Assembly: GCF_000011645.1 (NCBI RefSeq)
Contig: NC_006270.3
Location: 1,547,501 to 1,611,500, forward strand
Direction: 5' to 3'
Source of the DNA: Bacillus licheniformis DSM 13 = ATCC 14580
Lineage (GTDB): Bacteria; Bacillota; Bacilli; Bacillales; Bacillaceae
Length of the DNA: 64,000 nt
The notes beneath the pieces are model-generated. The model did no database searches, was not told where the DNA came from, and saw nothing but the letters and a program-made list of their open reading frames with translations. The position numbers were made by a program, and so were the translations under genes. Positions 43,722 to 51,552 of this stretch are shown here, in pieces. Positions within the stretch are counted from its first letter, which is position 1, and each line of letters starts with the position of its first letter.

Positions 43722-44597
43722 ATGCAGCTTCAAGAGCTTCACATGCTTGTCGTTCTGGCGGAAGAATTAAATATGCGGAAAGCGGCTGAACGTCTGTTTG
43801 TTTCCCAGCCGGCATTATCCCAGCGGCTGCAGACCATCGAGAAATCATGGGGAACGAAAATTTTTTTAAGATCGCAAAAAGGGCTGACTGTCACGTCTGC
43901 CGGAGAAAAAATTATCCAGTTTGCAAAAGATGTAACATTGGAACAGGAAAAAGTGAGAGAGAATATAGATGAGCTGGAGGGCGAGATACACGGTACGCTC
44001 AAATTGGCGGCCGCTTCGATTATCGGGCAGCATTGGCTTCCGAACGTTCTGAAAACCTACGTTAAACAATATCCGAACGTCAAAATCTCCCTCGTCACCG
44101 GCTGGAGCAGCGAAATGCTGAAAAGCCTCTACGAAGACCATGTTCATATTGGCATTATCAGGGGAAACCCGGAATGGAAAGGCCCTAAGCACTACTTGAT
44201 GCGGGACGAATTGTACCTTGTCGATACAGAGATCCGAAACATTGAGGACATTGCCAAAACGGAACGGCCGTTCATCCAGTTCAAAAGCGACAGCACGTAC
44301 TATCAGGAAATTCAGCACTGGTGGCACCAAAAGTTCAAAACATCGCCGAAACAAACCATTATTGTCGACCAAATTGAAACATGCAAACAGATGGCTTTCC
44401 ACGGAATCGGTTATGCGATCCTTCCATCGGTGACGCTTCACGGAAGCGGGAGCCATGTTCACCAAATCCCTTTGCTTGATGCTAAAGGAAAAGCAATCGG
44501 CAGAGATACGTGGCTGCTCGGTTATGAGCCGGCTTTCCAGCTGAAGCAAGTACAGGCGTTTGTAGAAGTTGTGAAAGAATGTACGGCAATGGAATAA
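43722..44597 (+). CDS. ccpC: LysR-type regulator CcpC
   Basis: The 291-residue protein has an N-terminal winged helix (LVVLAEELNMRKAAERLFVSQPALSQRLQTIEKSW) and a LysR effector domain that senses citrate. CcpC represses citZ and citB and is close to the B. subtilis protein along its length. ATG 43722 is 7 nt after GAGG. The ATG at 43716 is too close. It is followed by a terminator and the Fur-controlled flavodoxin operon. Confidence 0.94.
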   Translation: MQLQELHMLVVLAEELNMRKAAERLFVSQPALSQRLQTIEKSWGTKIFLRSQKGLTVTSAGEKIIQFAKDVTLEQEKVRENIDELEGEIHGTLKLAAASIIGQHWLPNVLKTYVKQYPNVKISLVTGWSSEMLKSLYEDHVHIGIIRGNPEWKGPKHYLMRDELYLVDTEIRNIEDIAKTERPFIQFKSDSTYYQEIQHWWHQKFKTSPKQTIIVDQIETCKQMAFHGIGYAILPSVTLHGSGSHVHQIPLLDAKGKAIGRDTWLLGYEPAFQLKQVQAFVEVVKECTAME

Positions 44598-44604
44598 ACA
44601 CTAG

Positions 44605-44640
44605 AAAGGCAGGACTCCAAAAAGGGGACTGCTTTTTTTT
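44605..44640 (+). terminator. Rho-independent terminator after ccpC
   Basis: Imperfect stem AAAGGCAGGACTCC / GGGGACTGCTTT with a T run of eight. Confidence 0.75.
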
Positions 44641-44650
44641 GTACGATTTA

Positions 44651-44710
44651 TTGACATTGATAATCATTATCATTTAAAGTGTATCTATACAATAATGAAA
44701 ATCATTATCA
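44651..44710 (+). promoter_or_regulatory. Promoter and two Fur boxes of ykuNOP
   Basis: TTGACA at 44651-44656 is followed by a perfect Fur box TGATAATCATTATCA (44658-44672) in the promoter spacer and a second near-perfect box TGAAAATCATTATCA (44696-44710) in the leader. Two boxes give tight iron repression. Confidence 0.9.
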
Positions 44711-44728
44711 ATTATAGAGGTGATTCTG

Positions 44729-45208
44729 TTGTCTAAAGCATTGATTGCATATGCCAGCATGTCCGGCAACACGGAGGATATCGCTATGATCATTAAAGAT
44801 ACATTGCGAGAGTACGGTTTTGATGTCACCATTCAGGAAATGGATGATGTCGATACCGACTCATTGGCTGAATATGATCTTCTTTTAATCGGCACCTACA
44901 CATGGGGGGACGGGGATCTTCCTTATGAAGCGGAATCGTTTTACGAAGAGGTCTCTTCGCTTGACCTTAAAGGAAAGAAAGCGGCATGCTTCGGATCCGG
45001 CGATTATGCATACCCCCGATTTTGCGAAGCGGTCAACACGTTTTACACCATGCTTGAACGAACCGGCGCCGACCTTTATCAAGAGACACTGAAAATAGAG
45101 CTTGCTCCTGAAACAGATGAAGATGCCGAGTGCTGCAAGGAATTTGCCGAAGGCTTTATAAGATGGGCAGAACAGCAAAAACGGCGGGCTGAGATCCATG
45201 TTTCATAA
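44729..45208 (+). CDS. ykuN: Flavodoxin YkuN
   Basis: This 159-residue flavodoxin has the FMN phosphate loop YASMSGNTEDIA, the YTWGDGDLPYE loop and the FGSGDYAYPRFCEAV loop. It replaces ferredoxin as electron donor in iron starvation, for example for fatty-acid desaturase, NO synthase and P450 BioI. TTG at 44729 has GAGG 8 nt upstream. The GTG at 44720 overlaps that site. The operon is under Fur. Confidence 0.94.
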   Translation: MSKALIAYASMSGNTEDIAMIIKDTLREYGFDVTIQEMDDVDTDSLAEYDLLLIGTYTWGDGDLPYEAESFYEEVSSLDLKGKKAACFGSGDYAYPRFCEAVNTFYTMLERTGADLYQETLKIELAPETDEDAECCKEFAEGFIRWAEQQKRRAEIHVS

Positions 45209-46091
45209 AGGTGCGACGGCCGTCGCTTCGGCAAAGCATTCCGGTTACTTTGTCGCCGTCAAGCGGGAAGGCATTTTTCACTATTCACTTGAGCAAGGCT
45301 GGAAAAGGCTCTTTCAATTAAAAAGCAAAATTTGTTCCATCACCTATATCGGCGATTATTTATTCGGCGCAGGGGAGAGAGGAACGATTATCAGATCGTC
45401 TGACCAAGGGGCAACCTGGTCAATCTCAAGCTTTCCGACAAACGCCACGATTTGGTCGATCACGGGGAGAACGGACGGCTTTGTGTGTGCGCATGGGAAG
45501 CATTGCATTTACATATCCGACGATTTCGGCGTCTCATGGAAAGTCGTCAAGCCGTTTTCCGGTTTGAGTCATCCGCCCGTTATCCGCTCTCTGTGCCTCC
45601 ATGAAGAGCGCCTTTACATCGGGACGCAGATTCATGAAGTGCACGGCGGTGTTTGGGCATACGATTTGGCATCAGAATCGGCTTTTATGATCAAAAAAGA
45701 AACCGGCCGCATGACCGCCTCGATGATCGCATTTGAAGGCGAATGGCTGGTATGTGCGATGGGATCCAAAAAAGGGAATCACGGTGCCGTCGATTTGGTC
45801 AACATTCACACAAATGATGAAATACAAATCAGGCGGGGCCTTGTTGAGAATGAAGAATCATTCCTGGATGTGTCCGAAGACAACGGAATCATCTATGTCA
45901 CATCGGCTCAGGACCGAGACGGCTTTTCAAGAATCTATCAGCTTGATTTCTTTGAGAGGGAGCTGAAATGGTTTGACACGATAAAAGGGCATGGGTTCAG
46001 GGTGGCCAACCAAAAGGAGAACTTCTTTTGCGCAGGTCTTTATGAATGCAAATTTGTCAGGCCTTATGAACAGCCTGCTGCAGCCCACTGA
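45198..46091 (+). CDS. ykuO: Beta-propeller-like protein YkuO
   Basis: The 297-residue protein overlaps ykuN by 11 nt. Repeats such as GTIIRSSDQGATWSIS and CIYISDDFGVSWKVV are Asp-box (BNR/sialidase-type) blades, so a beta-propeller is likely. Function is unknown. Its place between two flavodoxin genes in a Fur-controlled operon suggests a role in iron-limited metabolism. There is no signal peptide. Confidence 0.85.
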   Translation: MFHKGATAVASAKHSGYFVAVKREGIFHYSLEQGWKRLFQLKSKICSITYIGDYLFGAGERGTIIRSSDQGATWSISSFPTNATIWSITGRTDGFVCAHGKHCIYISDDFGVSWKVVKPFSGLSHPPVIRSLCLHEERLYIGTQIHEVHGGVWAYDLASESAFMIKKETGRMTASMIAFEGEWLVCAMGSKKGNHGAVDLVNIHTNDEIQIRRGLVENEESFLDVSEDNGIIYVTSAQDRDGFSRIYQLDFFERELKWFDTIKGHGFRVANQKENFFCAGLYECKFVRPYEQPAAAH

Positions 46092-46120
46092 TTTTATAGC
46101 GTTTTATAGGAGGAATAATG

Positions 46121-46573
46121 ATGGGGAAAGTTTTGCTGGTTTATGCAAGCATGTCTGGAAATACAGAGGCGATGGCCGATTTAATCGAGAAGGGCCTTCT
46201 TGAGGGCGGGGCCGAAGTGGACCGTCATGAAGCGATGGATGTAGATGCGGCGCTCTTTAACGATTATCAGCACATGATATTTGGCGCCTATACTTGGGGC
46301 GACGGAGAACTTCCGGATGAGTTTTTGGATATTTACGACGATATGGAAGGGATGGATTTCATAGGCAAGACGTTTGCCGTTTTCGGATCCGGAGATACTT
46401 CTTACGAGCATTTTTGCGGTGCCGTCGACATTCTTGAAGATAAAATCAAGGAGCTCGGCGGGAACGTGGTGCTTCCGTCCGTCAAAATCGAAATGAATCC
46501 GGAGGATGAAGAAGAAGGCATGCTGCTCCAATTCGGCAGGGATTTTGCAAAGAAATGTGAAGTGCCGGCATAG
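46121..46573 (+). CDS. ykuP: Flavodoxin YkuP
   Basis: The 150-residue short-chain flavodoxin has YASMSGNTEAMADL, AYTWGDGELPDE and GSGDTSYEHFCGAV. Like YkuN it supplies electrons to P450s and other enzymes under iron limitation. ATG 46121 lies 7 nt after AGGAGG. The ATG one codon earlier is a little close. Terminator follows. Confidence 0.94.
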   Translation: MGKVLLVYASMSGNTEAMADLIEKGLLEGGAEVDRHEAMDVDAALFNDYQHMIFGAYTWGDGELPDEFLDIYDDMEGMDFIGKTFAVFGSGDTSYEHFCGAVDILEDKIKELGGNVVLPSVKIEMNPEDEEEGMLLQFGRDFAKKCEVPA

Positions 46574-46580
46574 CTTTTGA

Positions 46581-46617
46581 TAAAAAAGGAAACGGGACAT
46601 CCCTTTCCTTTTTTTCT
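46581..46617 (+). terminator. Rho-independent terminator after ykuP
   Basis: AAAAAAGGAAACGGGA / TCCCTTTCCTTTTTT hairpin with T run. Confidence 0.8.
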
Positions 46618-46678
46618 TGTTTTTAAATCTTTCCTTTGATACAGTAATGAGGAGAAAAAGAGAAGGAGGACTTACATA

Positions 46679-47389
46679 ATGAAAATGATGGATGCAAATG
46701 AGATTATCTCATTTATTCAAAATAGTAAGAAATCGACACCTGTTAAAGTGTATGTGAAAGGCGACCTTGAAGGAATTGACTTCGGCGCTTCAGCCAAGCC
46801 TTTTATTACAGGCAATACAGGGGTTGTATTCGGAGAATGGGCGGAGATTCAAGCTGCGCTCGAAGCCAACAAAGGCAAAATTGAAGACTATGTCATCGAA
46901 AACGACCGCCGCAATTCGGCGATTCCAACGCTCGATTTAAAAAATATTAAAGCGCGCATCGAGCCGGGTGCGATCATCCGCGATCAAGTGGAAATCGGCG
47001 ATAATGCCGTCATCATGATGGGGGCTTCCATCAACATCGGCTCTGTGATCGGAGAAGGAACGATGATCGATATGAATGTCGTGCTGGGCGGACGAGCTAC
47101 CGTCGGCAAAAACTGCCACATCGGAGCGGGATCCGTGCTTGCGGGTGTCATTGAGCCTCCTTCAGCAAAACCTGTCGTTATTGAAGACGATGTCGTCATC
47201 GGTGCAAACGCCGTCGTACTTGAAGGCGTGACTGTCGGAAAAGGAGCCGTTGTTGCTGCCGGCGCGATCGTTGTGGAAGATGTTGAGCCTTACACAGTAG
47301 TCGCCGGAACACCTGCGAAAAAAATCAAAGACATCGATGAAAAAACTAAAGGCAAAACAGAAATCAAACAGGAATTGCGCCAGCTTTAA
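46679..47389 (+). CDS. dapH: Tetrahydrodipicolinate N-acetyltransferase DapH
   Basis: The 236-residue protein has an N-terminal helical domain and a left-handed beta-helix of hexapeptide repeats (IRDQVEIGDNAVIMMGASINIG, VVIGANAVVLEGVTVGKGAVV). It transfers acetyl from acetyl-CoA to tetrahydrodipicolinate, the first step of the acetylase DAP route to lysine and peptidoglycan. ATG follows AGGAGG. It is followed by dapL. Confidence 0.96.
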   Translation: MKMMDANEIISFIQNSKKSTPVKVYVKGDLEGIDFGASAKPFITGNTGVVFGEWAEIQAALEANKGKIEDYVIENDRRNSAIPTLDLKNIKARIEPGAIIRDQVEIGDNAVIMMGASINIGSVIGEGTMIDMNVVLGGRATVGKNCHIGAGSVLAGVIEPPSAKPVVIEDDVVIGANAVVLEGVTVGKGAVVAAGAIVVEDVEPYTVVAGTPAKKIKDIDEKTKGKTEIKQELRQL

Positions 47390-47392
47390 GAA

Positions 47393-47437
47393 GCGGCAGC
47401 GAAAAGTGCGTGGATGTGACAATCCACGCATTTTCGC
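47393..47437 (+). other. Intercistronic hairpin between dapH and dapL
   Basis: GCGAAAAGTGCGTGGAT pairs with ATCCACGCATTTTCGC (about 14 of 16), forming a strong hairpin without a T run. It may stabilise or process the dapH message rather than terminate it, as dapL follows without a clear promoter. Confidence 0.6.
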
Positions 47438-47458
47438 ATCGCCGGGGAGGTTAGAAAG

Positions 47459-48583
47459 ATGAAATTGGACGAATTAGCAGCGATTCGCAGAGATCTGCAC
47501 CAAATTCCTGAACTCGGTTTTCAGGAATATAAGACACAGGCTTATCTTTTGAACCACTTAGCAAAGCATCCGGAAGGACGGATTGAAATTGAAAAGTGGA
47601 GAACCGGACTGTTTGTAAAGGTTAAAGGGACGGCCCCTGAAAAGATTTTGGCGTACAGGGCGGATATGGACGGGCTCTCTATTCGGGAAGATACCGGATA
47701 TTCTTTTTCTTCCGTTCATCAGGACAGGATGCATGCGTGCGGGCATGATTTCCACATGACGATTGCCCTCGGCATCATCGATCATTTCGTCCGCCACCCG
47801 GTTAAACAAGATCTGCTGTTTTTGTTCCAGCCGGCTGAGGAAGGACCGGGCGGCGCTGAGCCGATGCTTGAAAGCGACTTGTTTAAAAAGTGGGAGCCGA
47901 GCATGATCACAGCGCTGCACATCGCGCCTGAACTCCCGGTCGGAACGATCGGAACGAAAAGCGGGCTGCTCTTTGCCAATACGTCGGAGCTCGTAATCGA
48001 ACTTGAAGGAAAGGGCGGGCATGCCGCATATCCCCACCTTGCAGAAGATATGGTGGTCGCGGCCAGTTCGCTCGTTACGCAAATGCAGTCGATCGTAGCC
48101 AGGAATGTCGATCCGCTGGACAGTGCTGTTATTACCATCGGGACGATTACAGGCGGATCGGCACAAAACATCATCGCTCAGGAAGCAAGGCTTGAAGGGA
48201 CGATCAGGACGCTGTCCCCAGCGTCAATGGAACAGGTGAAGAAAAGGATCGAGGCCATGGTTCGGGGCCTGGAAACGGCTTATCAATGCAGCGGTAAAGT
48301 CAGCTATCCTGCAGCATATTATCAGGTCTGCAATTCAAGCGATTTAGTCGAAGACTTTATGCAGTTCGTTTCTGAAAACGGCCTTGCAGAGGTCGTCCGT
48401 TCAAAAGAAGCGATGACAGGGGAGGACTTCGGCTATATGCTGAAAAAGTATCCGGGCTTCATGTTTTGGCTCGGCGTCGATTCACCTTACGGGCTTCACC
48501 ACGCCAAGCTGCAGCCGAAAGAGGAAGCGCTTGAAACGGCAGTCCGCGTCATGACGGCTTATTTCTCTTCCAAAGCCAATTAG
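47459..48583 (+). CDS. dapL: N-acetyldiaminopimelate deacetylase DapL
   Basis: This 374-residue M20 peptidase-family protein has the metal ligands in RMHACGHDFHM and EEGPGGAEPM and the C-terminal His in GLHHAKLQP. It removes acetyl from N-acetyl-LL-DAP to give LL-DAP. ATG follows GGGGAGG. With dapH and patA it covers the three steps of the acetylase branch. Confidence 0.95.
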   Translation: MKLDELAAIRRDLHQIPELGFQEYKTQAYLLNHLAKHPEGRIEIEKWRTGLFVKVKGTAPEKILAYRADMDGLSIREDTGYSFSSVHQDRMHACGHDFHMTIALGIIDHFVRHPVKQDLLFLFQPAEEGPGGAEPMLESDLFKKWEPSMITALHIAPELPVGTIGTKSGLLFANTSELVIELEGKGGHAAYPHLAEDMVVAASSLVTQMQSIVARNVDPLDSAVITIGTITGGSAQNIIAQEARLEGTIRTLSPASMEQVKKRIEAMVRGLETAYQCSGKVSYPAAYYQVCNSSDLVEDFMQFVSENGLAEVVRSKEAMTGEDFGYMLKKYPGFMFWLGVDSPYGLHHAKLQPKEEALETAVRVMTAYFSSKAN

Positions 48584-48645
48584 ATAAAGCGGCTGGTATA
48601 AAAAATCGGCAAACGTGGCATCTTAATTGGTGGAGGTGTTTCTTC

Positions 48646-48891
48646 ATGTCGAAAAAAATCGGAATCGAACAATCTCTTTCTGATGTCGAGGCTGCTTTGA
48701 AGGAAAAAGGGTATGAGGTTGTAACGATGAAAACCGAAGACGATGCAAAAGGCTGCGACTGCTGCGTCGTCACTGGTCTGGACACTGATATGCTCGGGAT
48801 TTCAGATACGATGACCGGAGCATCTGTCATACAGGCGACGGGTTTAACTGCCGATGAAATCTGTCAGCAGGTTGAGCAAAAACTTCAGTAA
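48646..48891 (+). CDS. ykuS: YkuS family protein (UPF0180)
   Basis: The 81-residue protein starts MSKKIGIEQSLSDVEAALKE and has a cysteine pair in KGCDCCVVTGLDTDMLGI, matching UPF0180. It is cytoplasmic with no known function. ATG after GGAGGTG. Its terminator follows. Confidence 0.88.
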   Translation: MSKKIGIEQSLSDVEAALKEKGYEVVTMKTEDDAKGCDCCVVTGLDTDMLGISDTMTGASVIQATGLTADEICQQVEQKLQ

Positions 48892-48896
48892 TAGAC

Positions 48897-48926
48897 ATAA
48901 AACCGAAGTTCCAGCTTCGGTTTTAA
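48897..48926 (+). terminator. Terminator after ykuS
   Basis: Perfect stem AAAACCGAAG / CTTCGGTTTT with loop TTCCAG. Confidence 0.8.
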
Positions 48927-49051
48927 CTTGTTTTCCAAAAAAAACAGCTGCTGCGTGTTAAACGGTTGTTTCCTCATCCGGCGGCATGTTACAATTTTTT
49001 TAAAGGATTTAAATAGAACAACCGCTAATTTAAATTTATTATCAATTAATA

Positions 49052-49080
49052 TTGACTTAAAATATGGTAAGCATTATAAT
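49052..49080 (+). promoter_or_regulatory. Sigma-A promoter of ykuU
   Basis: TTGACT (49052-49057), a 17-bp spacer and perfect TATAAT (49075-49080). The transcript would begin near 49087. Confidence 0.8.
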
Positions 49081-49104
49081 GAACTATGTATGTGATATTA
49101 TTAA

Positions 49105-49139
49105 CTAAATGAGAATTTAATATTTGAATTCTCATTTAG
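49105..49139 (+). promoter_or_regulatory. 13-bp inverted repeat in the ykuU leader
   Basis: CTAAATGAGAATT (49105-49117) and AATTCTCATTTAG (49127-49139) are perfect complements with a 9-nt AT loop. It lies about 20 nt after the transcription start. It may be an operator or a 5' stabilising hairpin. There is no T run. Confidence 0.6.
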
Positions 49140-49185
49140 ATACGGGTAGCATAACCCAAAAATCACAATTGGAGGGATACATAAA

Positions 49186-49728
49186 ATGGCAGAACGCATG
49201 GTAGGTAAACAAGCGCCGCGCTTTGAAATGGAAGCGGTTCTTGCAAACAAAGAATTCGGAAAAGTAAGCCTTGAAGAAAACATGAAAAATGATAAGTGGA
49301 CGGTTCTATTCTTCTATCCAATGGACTTCACTTTCGTGTGTCCGACAGAAATTACAGCAATGTCTGACCGCTATGACGAGTTTGAAGACCTTGATGCAGA
49401 AGTTATCGGCGTATCAACTGACACCATCCACACTCACTTGGCATGGATTAACACGGACCGCAAAGATAACGGTCTCGGCCAGCTGAAATATCCGCTTGCT
49501 GCCGACACAAACCATGAAGTATCTCGTGAATACGGCGTACTGATTGAAGAAGAAGGTGTAGCGCTTCGCGGATTGTTCATCATTAATCCAGAAGGCGAAC
49601 TTCAATATCAAACAGTGTTCCATAACAATATCGGCCGTGATGTAGACGAAACATTGCGCGTGCTTCAAGCGCTGCAAACAGGCGGTCTTTGCCCTGCAAA
49701 CTGGAAACCGGGACAAGCAACCCTTTAA
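49186..49728 (+). CDS. ykuU: 2-Cys peroxiredoxin YkuU
   Basis: The 180-residue typical 2-Cys peroxiredoxin has the peroxidatic cysteine in YPMDFTFVCPTE and the resolving cysteine in TGGLCPANWKP. It reduces hydrogen peroxide and organic peroxides. The thioredoxin-like YkuV encoded next may recycle it. ATG follows GGAGGG. B. subtilis YkuU has the same length. Confidence 0.94.
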   Translation: MAERMVGKQAPRFEMEAVLANKEFGKVSLEENMKNDKWTVLFFYPMDFTFVCPTEITAMSDRYDEFEDLDAEVIGVSTDTIHTHLAWINTDRKDNGLGQLKYPLAADTNHEVSREYGVLIEEEGVALRGLFIINPEGELQYQTVFHNNIGRDVDETLRVLQALQTGGLCPANWKPGQATL

Positions 49729-49750
49729 TTTCGATAAGAAATCTGATTGG

Positions 49751-49778
49751 AAAGGTCTAACATTTGTTAGACCTTTTT
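49751..49778 (+). terminator. Terminator between ykuU and ykuV
   Basis: Stem AAAGGTCTAAC / GTTAGACCTTT with loop ATTT and T run. It can reduce read-through into ykuV. Confidence 0.75.
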
Positions 49779-49809
49779 AAACGACAAAAATGACATTGGA
49801 GGAAAAATC

Positions 49810-50268
49810 ATGAAATTACGTCAGCCGATGCCGGAACTGACCGGCGCAAAAGAGTGGTTAAACGGAGAAGTGACAAAAGAGCAGCTTATAGGAGAAAAGC
49901 CGACATTAATTCATTTTTGGTCCATCAGCTGCCACTTGTGCAAAGAGGCGATGCCCCAGGTCAATGAATTCCGCGACCGCTACAGCGATAAACTAAACGT
50001 GGTGGCCGTGCATATGCCGCGTTCAGAAGACGATTTAGACTTGAATAAAATCAAAGAAGTTGCCGCTGAACATGATATCACTCAGCCTATTTTTGTTGAC
50101 AGCGACCATAAGCTGACTGACGCTTTTGAGAATGAATATGTCCCTGCTTATTACGTGTTTGACAAAACAGGCCAGCTTCGCCATTTTCAAGCTGGAGGCA
50201 GCGGAATGAAAATGCTCGAAAAACGTGTGAACCGCGTTCTTGCCGAAACAGAACAGTCTGCTGAATAA
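49810..50268 (+). CDS. ykuV: Thioredoxin-like protein YkuV
   Basis: The 152-residue cytoplasmic thioredoxin-fold protein has the redox site CHLC in HFWSISCHLCKEAMP and cis-proline in EYVPAYYVF. It has no signal peptide. The B. subtilis protein (148) is a thiol-disulfide oxidoreductase. ATG follows TGGAGGAAA. A terminator hairpin separates it from ykuU. Confidence 0.92.
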   Translation: MKLRQPMPELTGAKEWLNGEVTKEQLIGEKPTLIHFWSISCHLCKEAMPQVNEFRDRYSDKLNVVAVHMPRSEDDLDLNKIKEVAAEHDITQPIFVDSDHKLTDAFENEYVPAYYVFDKTGQLRHFQAGGSGMKMLEKRVNRVLAETEQSAE

Positions 50269-50271
50269 AGA

Positions 50272-50302
50272 TGAAAAACCCCGTTTTCATGGGGTTTTTT
50301 AT
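50272..50302 (+). terminator. Terminator after ykuV
   Basis: AAAAACCCC / GGGGTTTTTT with loop GTTTTCAT. Confidence 0.88.
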
Positions 50303-50815
50303 TTATTTGGCTCCCCAATTACAAAAAAACAAAAAAAATTTCCTCTAGCCTCCCCTTTCGACAAATAGGCCATTTGACACTGTTTATTTCATTTGATGAG
50401 TCTGGTGGCCTGTTTTTGGTTCGGGAGCATTTCTTACTTACCCCGTGCATAAAAGACTGTGGATTCGACAAGTGAAATCTGGAAATTTTAAATATTCTGG
50501 ATTTATAAGGCGGAATAATCATTGATATCTCACACTTTCCATCATAATTAAACAGTGGATTCTATTCCTAAATTATGTTTCATTGAAAAGTAATTTTCTA
50601 GGTTCCTTCATTATTTACCATTTTTCGACAATGAGCTTAGAATAGGCCGAAATGCTTCAAAAACTCCTCAGGCTTCAAGTTTTTCGGAAATTTAGTTCTA
50701 TTTTCTTAACGGAGAGCAACAGTAGAAAAACGAAAAAATAGTTGATAAAATTAGTTTGGTAATCTAATATTTTTATTGGAAGGTTTATTTATTCTGATAG
50801 GAGGGTATAAACGGT
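50303..50815. other. Long AT-rich rok upstream region
   Basis: This 500-bp region has no convincing gene. It is AT-rich with A/T tracts, as expected for Rok autorepression. It holds two Spo0A-box cores, TTCGACA at 50357-50363 and 50634-50640. The rok promoter itself is not clear. Confidence 0.5.
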
Positions 50816-51406
50816 ATGTTTAACGAGAGGGAAGCATTGCGTTTAAGATTAGAGCAGCTGAACGAGGCTGAAGTTAAGGTGATTAGGGAGTATCAAATTG
50901 AGCGGGATAACATATATGCAAAGCTGCGTGAATTGGATCGTCCATCCAGCTTTAATGATACAAAAAAAGATTTTCGCCCGGAGCGTAAAACTGAATCTCT
51001 CCCTGTTTTAGCTGAATTGGCTGCACAGGAGATGAAGAGCTACCAGCAACAGCAGCAACAGCAGCCGCAAGCATCTCAAAAGAACCAGCAGCAGACTTCT
51101 CCGCAAACCTCCTCACTGCCTGCCGGAATTCCAGATGGAACGACAAGGCGCAGAAGGGGTACAGCACGTCCAGGCTCAAAAGCTGCAAAATTGCGTGAAG
51201 CGGCGATTAAAACATTAAAACGCCATAATGCGGCCATCAAAAGCTCCGAACTTCAAAAAGAAATCGAAAAAGAGAGCGGACTTGAGATCCCTAATATGAC
51301 AACCTTTATGCAAAGCCTGATTAAAATGTACCCGGAAGTCAAAAAACCATACCGCGGTCAATATATATTAGAGGGTGAGATTTCTACTGAGACAGAGCAG
51401 CAATAG
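50816..51406 (+). CDS. rok: Nucleoid-associated repressor Rok
   Basis: The 196-residue protein has an N-terminal oligomerisation helix (NEREALRLRLEQLNEAEVKVI), a low-complexity linker rich in glutamine (about 75-105, from repeated CAG/CAA codons) and a C-terminal winged helix (KLREAAIKTLKRHNAAIK ... PYRGQYILEGE). Rok binds AT-rich, often foreign, DNA and represses comK, sublancin and other genes. ATG follows AGGAGGG. It is slightly longer than B. subtilis Rok (191), mainly in the linker. Confidence 0.95.
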   Translation: MFNEREALRLRLEQLNEAEVKVIREYQIERDNIYAKLRELDRPSSFNDTKKDFRPERKTESLPVLAELAAQEMKSYQQQQQQQPQASQKNQQQTSPQTSSLPAGIPDGTTRRRRGTARPGSKAAKLREAAIKTLKRHNAAIKSSELQKEIEKESGLEIPNMTTFMQSLIKMYPEVKKPYRGQYILEGEISTETEQQ

Positions 51407-51487
51407 GTCAAACCCTTGCTTTTTCAGATAGCGTTTCCATTTTAAGGGAACATAAAGGCGGCCGCTTTATACGCCGCCGCCCAATCA

Positions 51488-51522
51488 ACTGCTTGAGACA
51501 ATCTACTCAAGCGGTTTTTTTG
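51488..51522 (+). terminator. Terminator after rok
   Basis: Stem GCTTGAG / CTCAAGC with T run of seven. A GGCGGC / GCCGCC hairpin precedes it at about 51458-51480. Confidence 0.8.
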
Positions 51523-51552
51523 TAAAAACCAAATTATTCCTTAAAGTGGTAT

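Noticed and set aside
51030..51120. CAG/CAA repeat tract in rok
   Set aside because: It encodes the known low-complexity glutamine linker of Rok. It may vary in length but is not a separate element.
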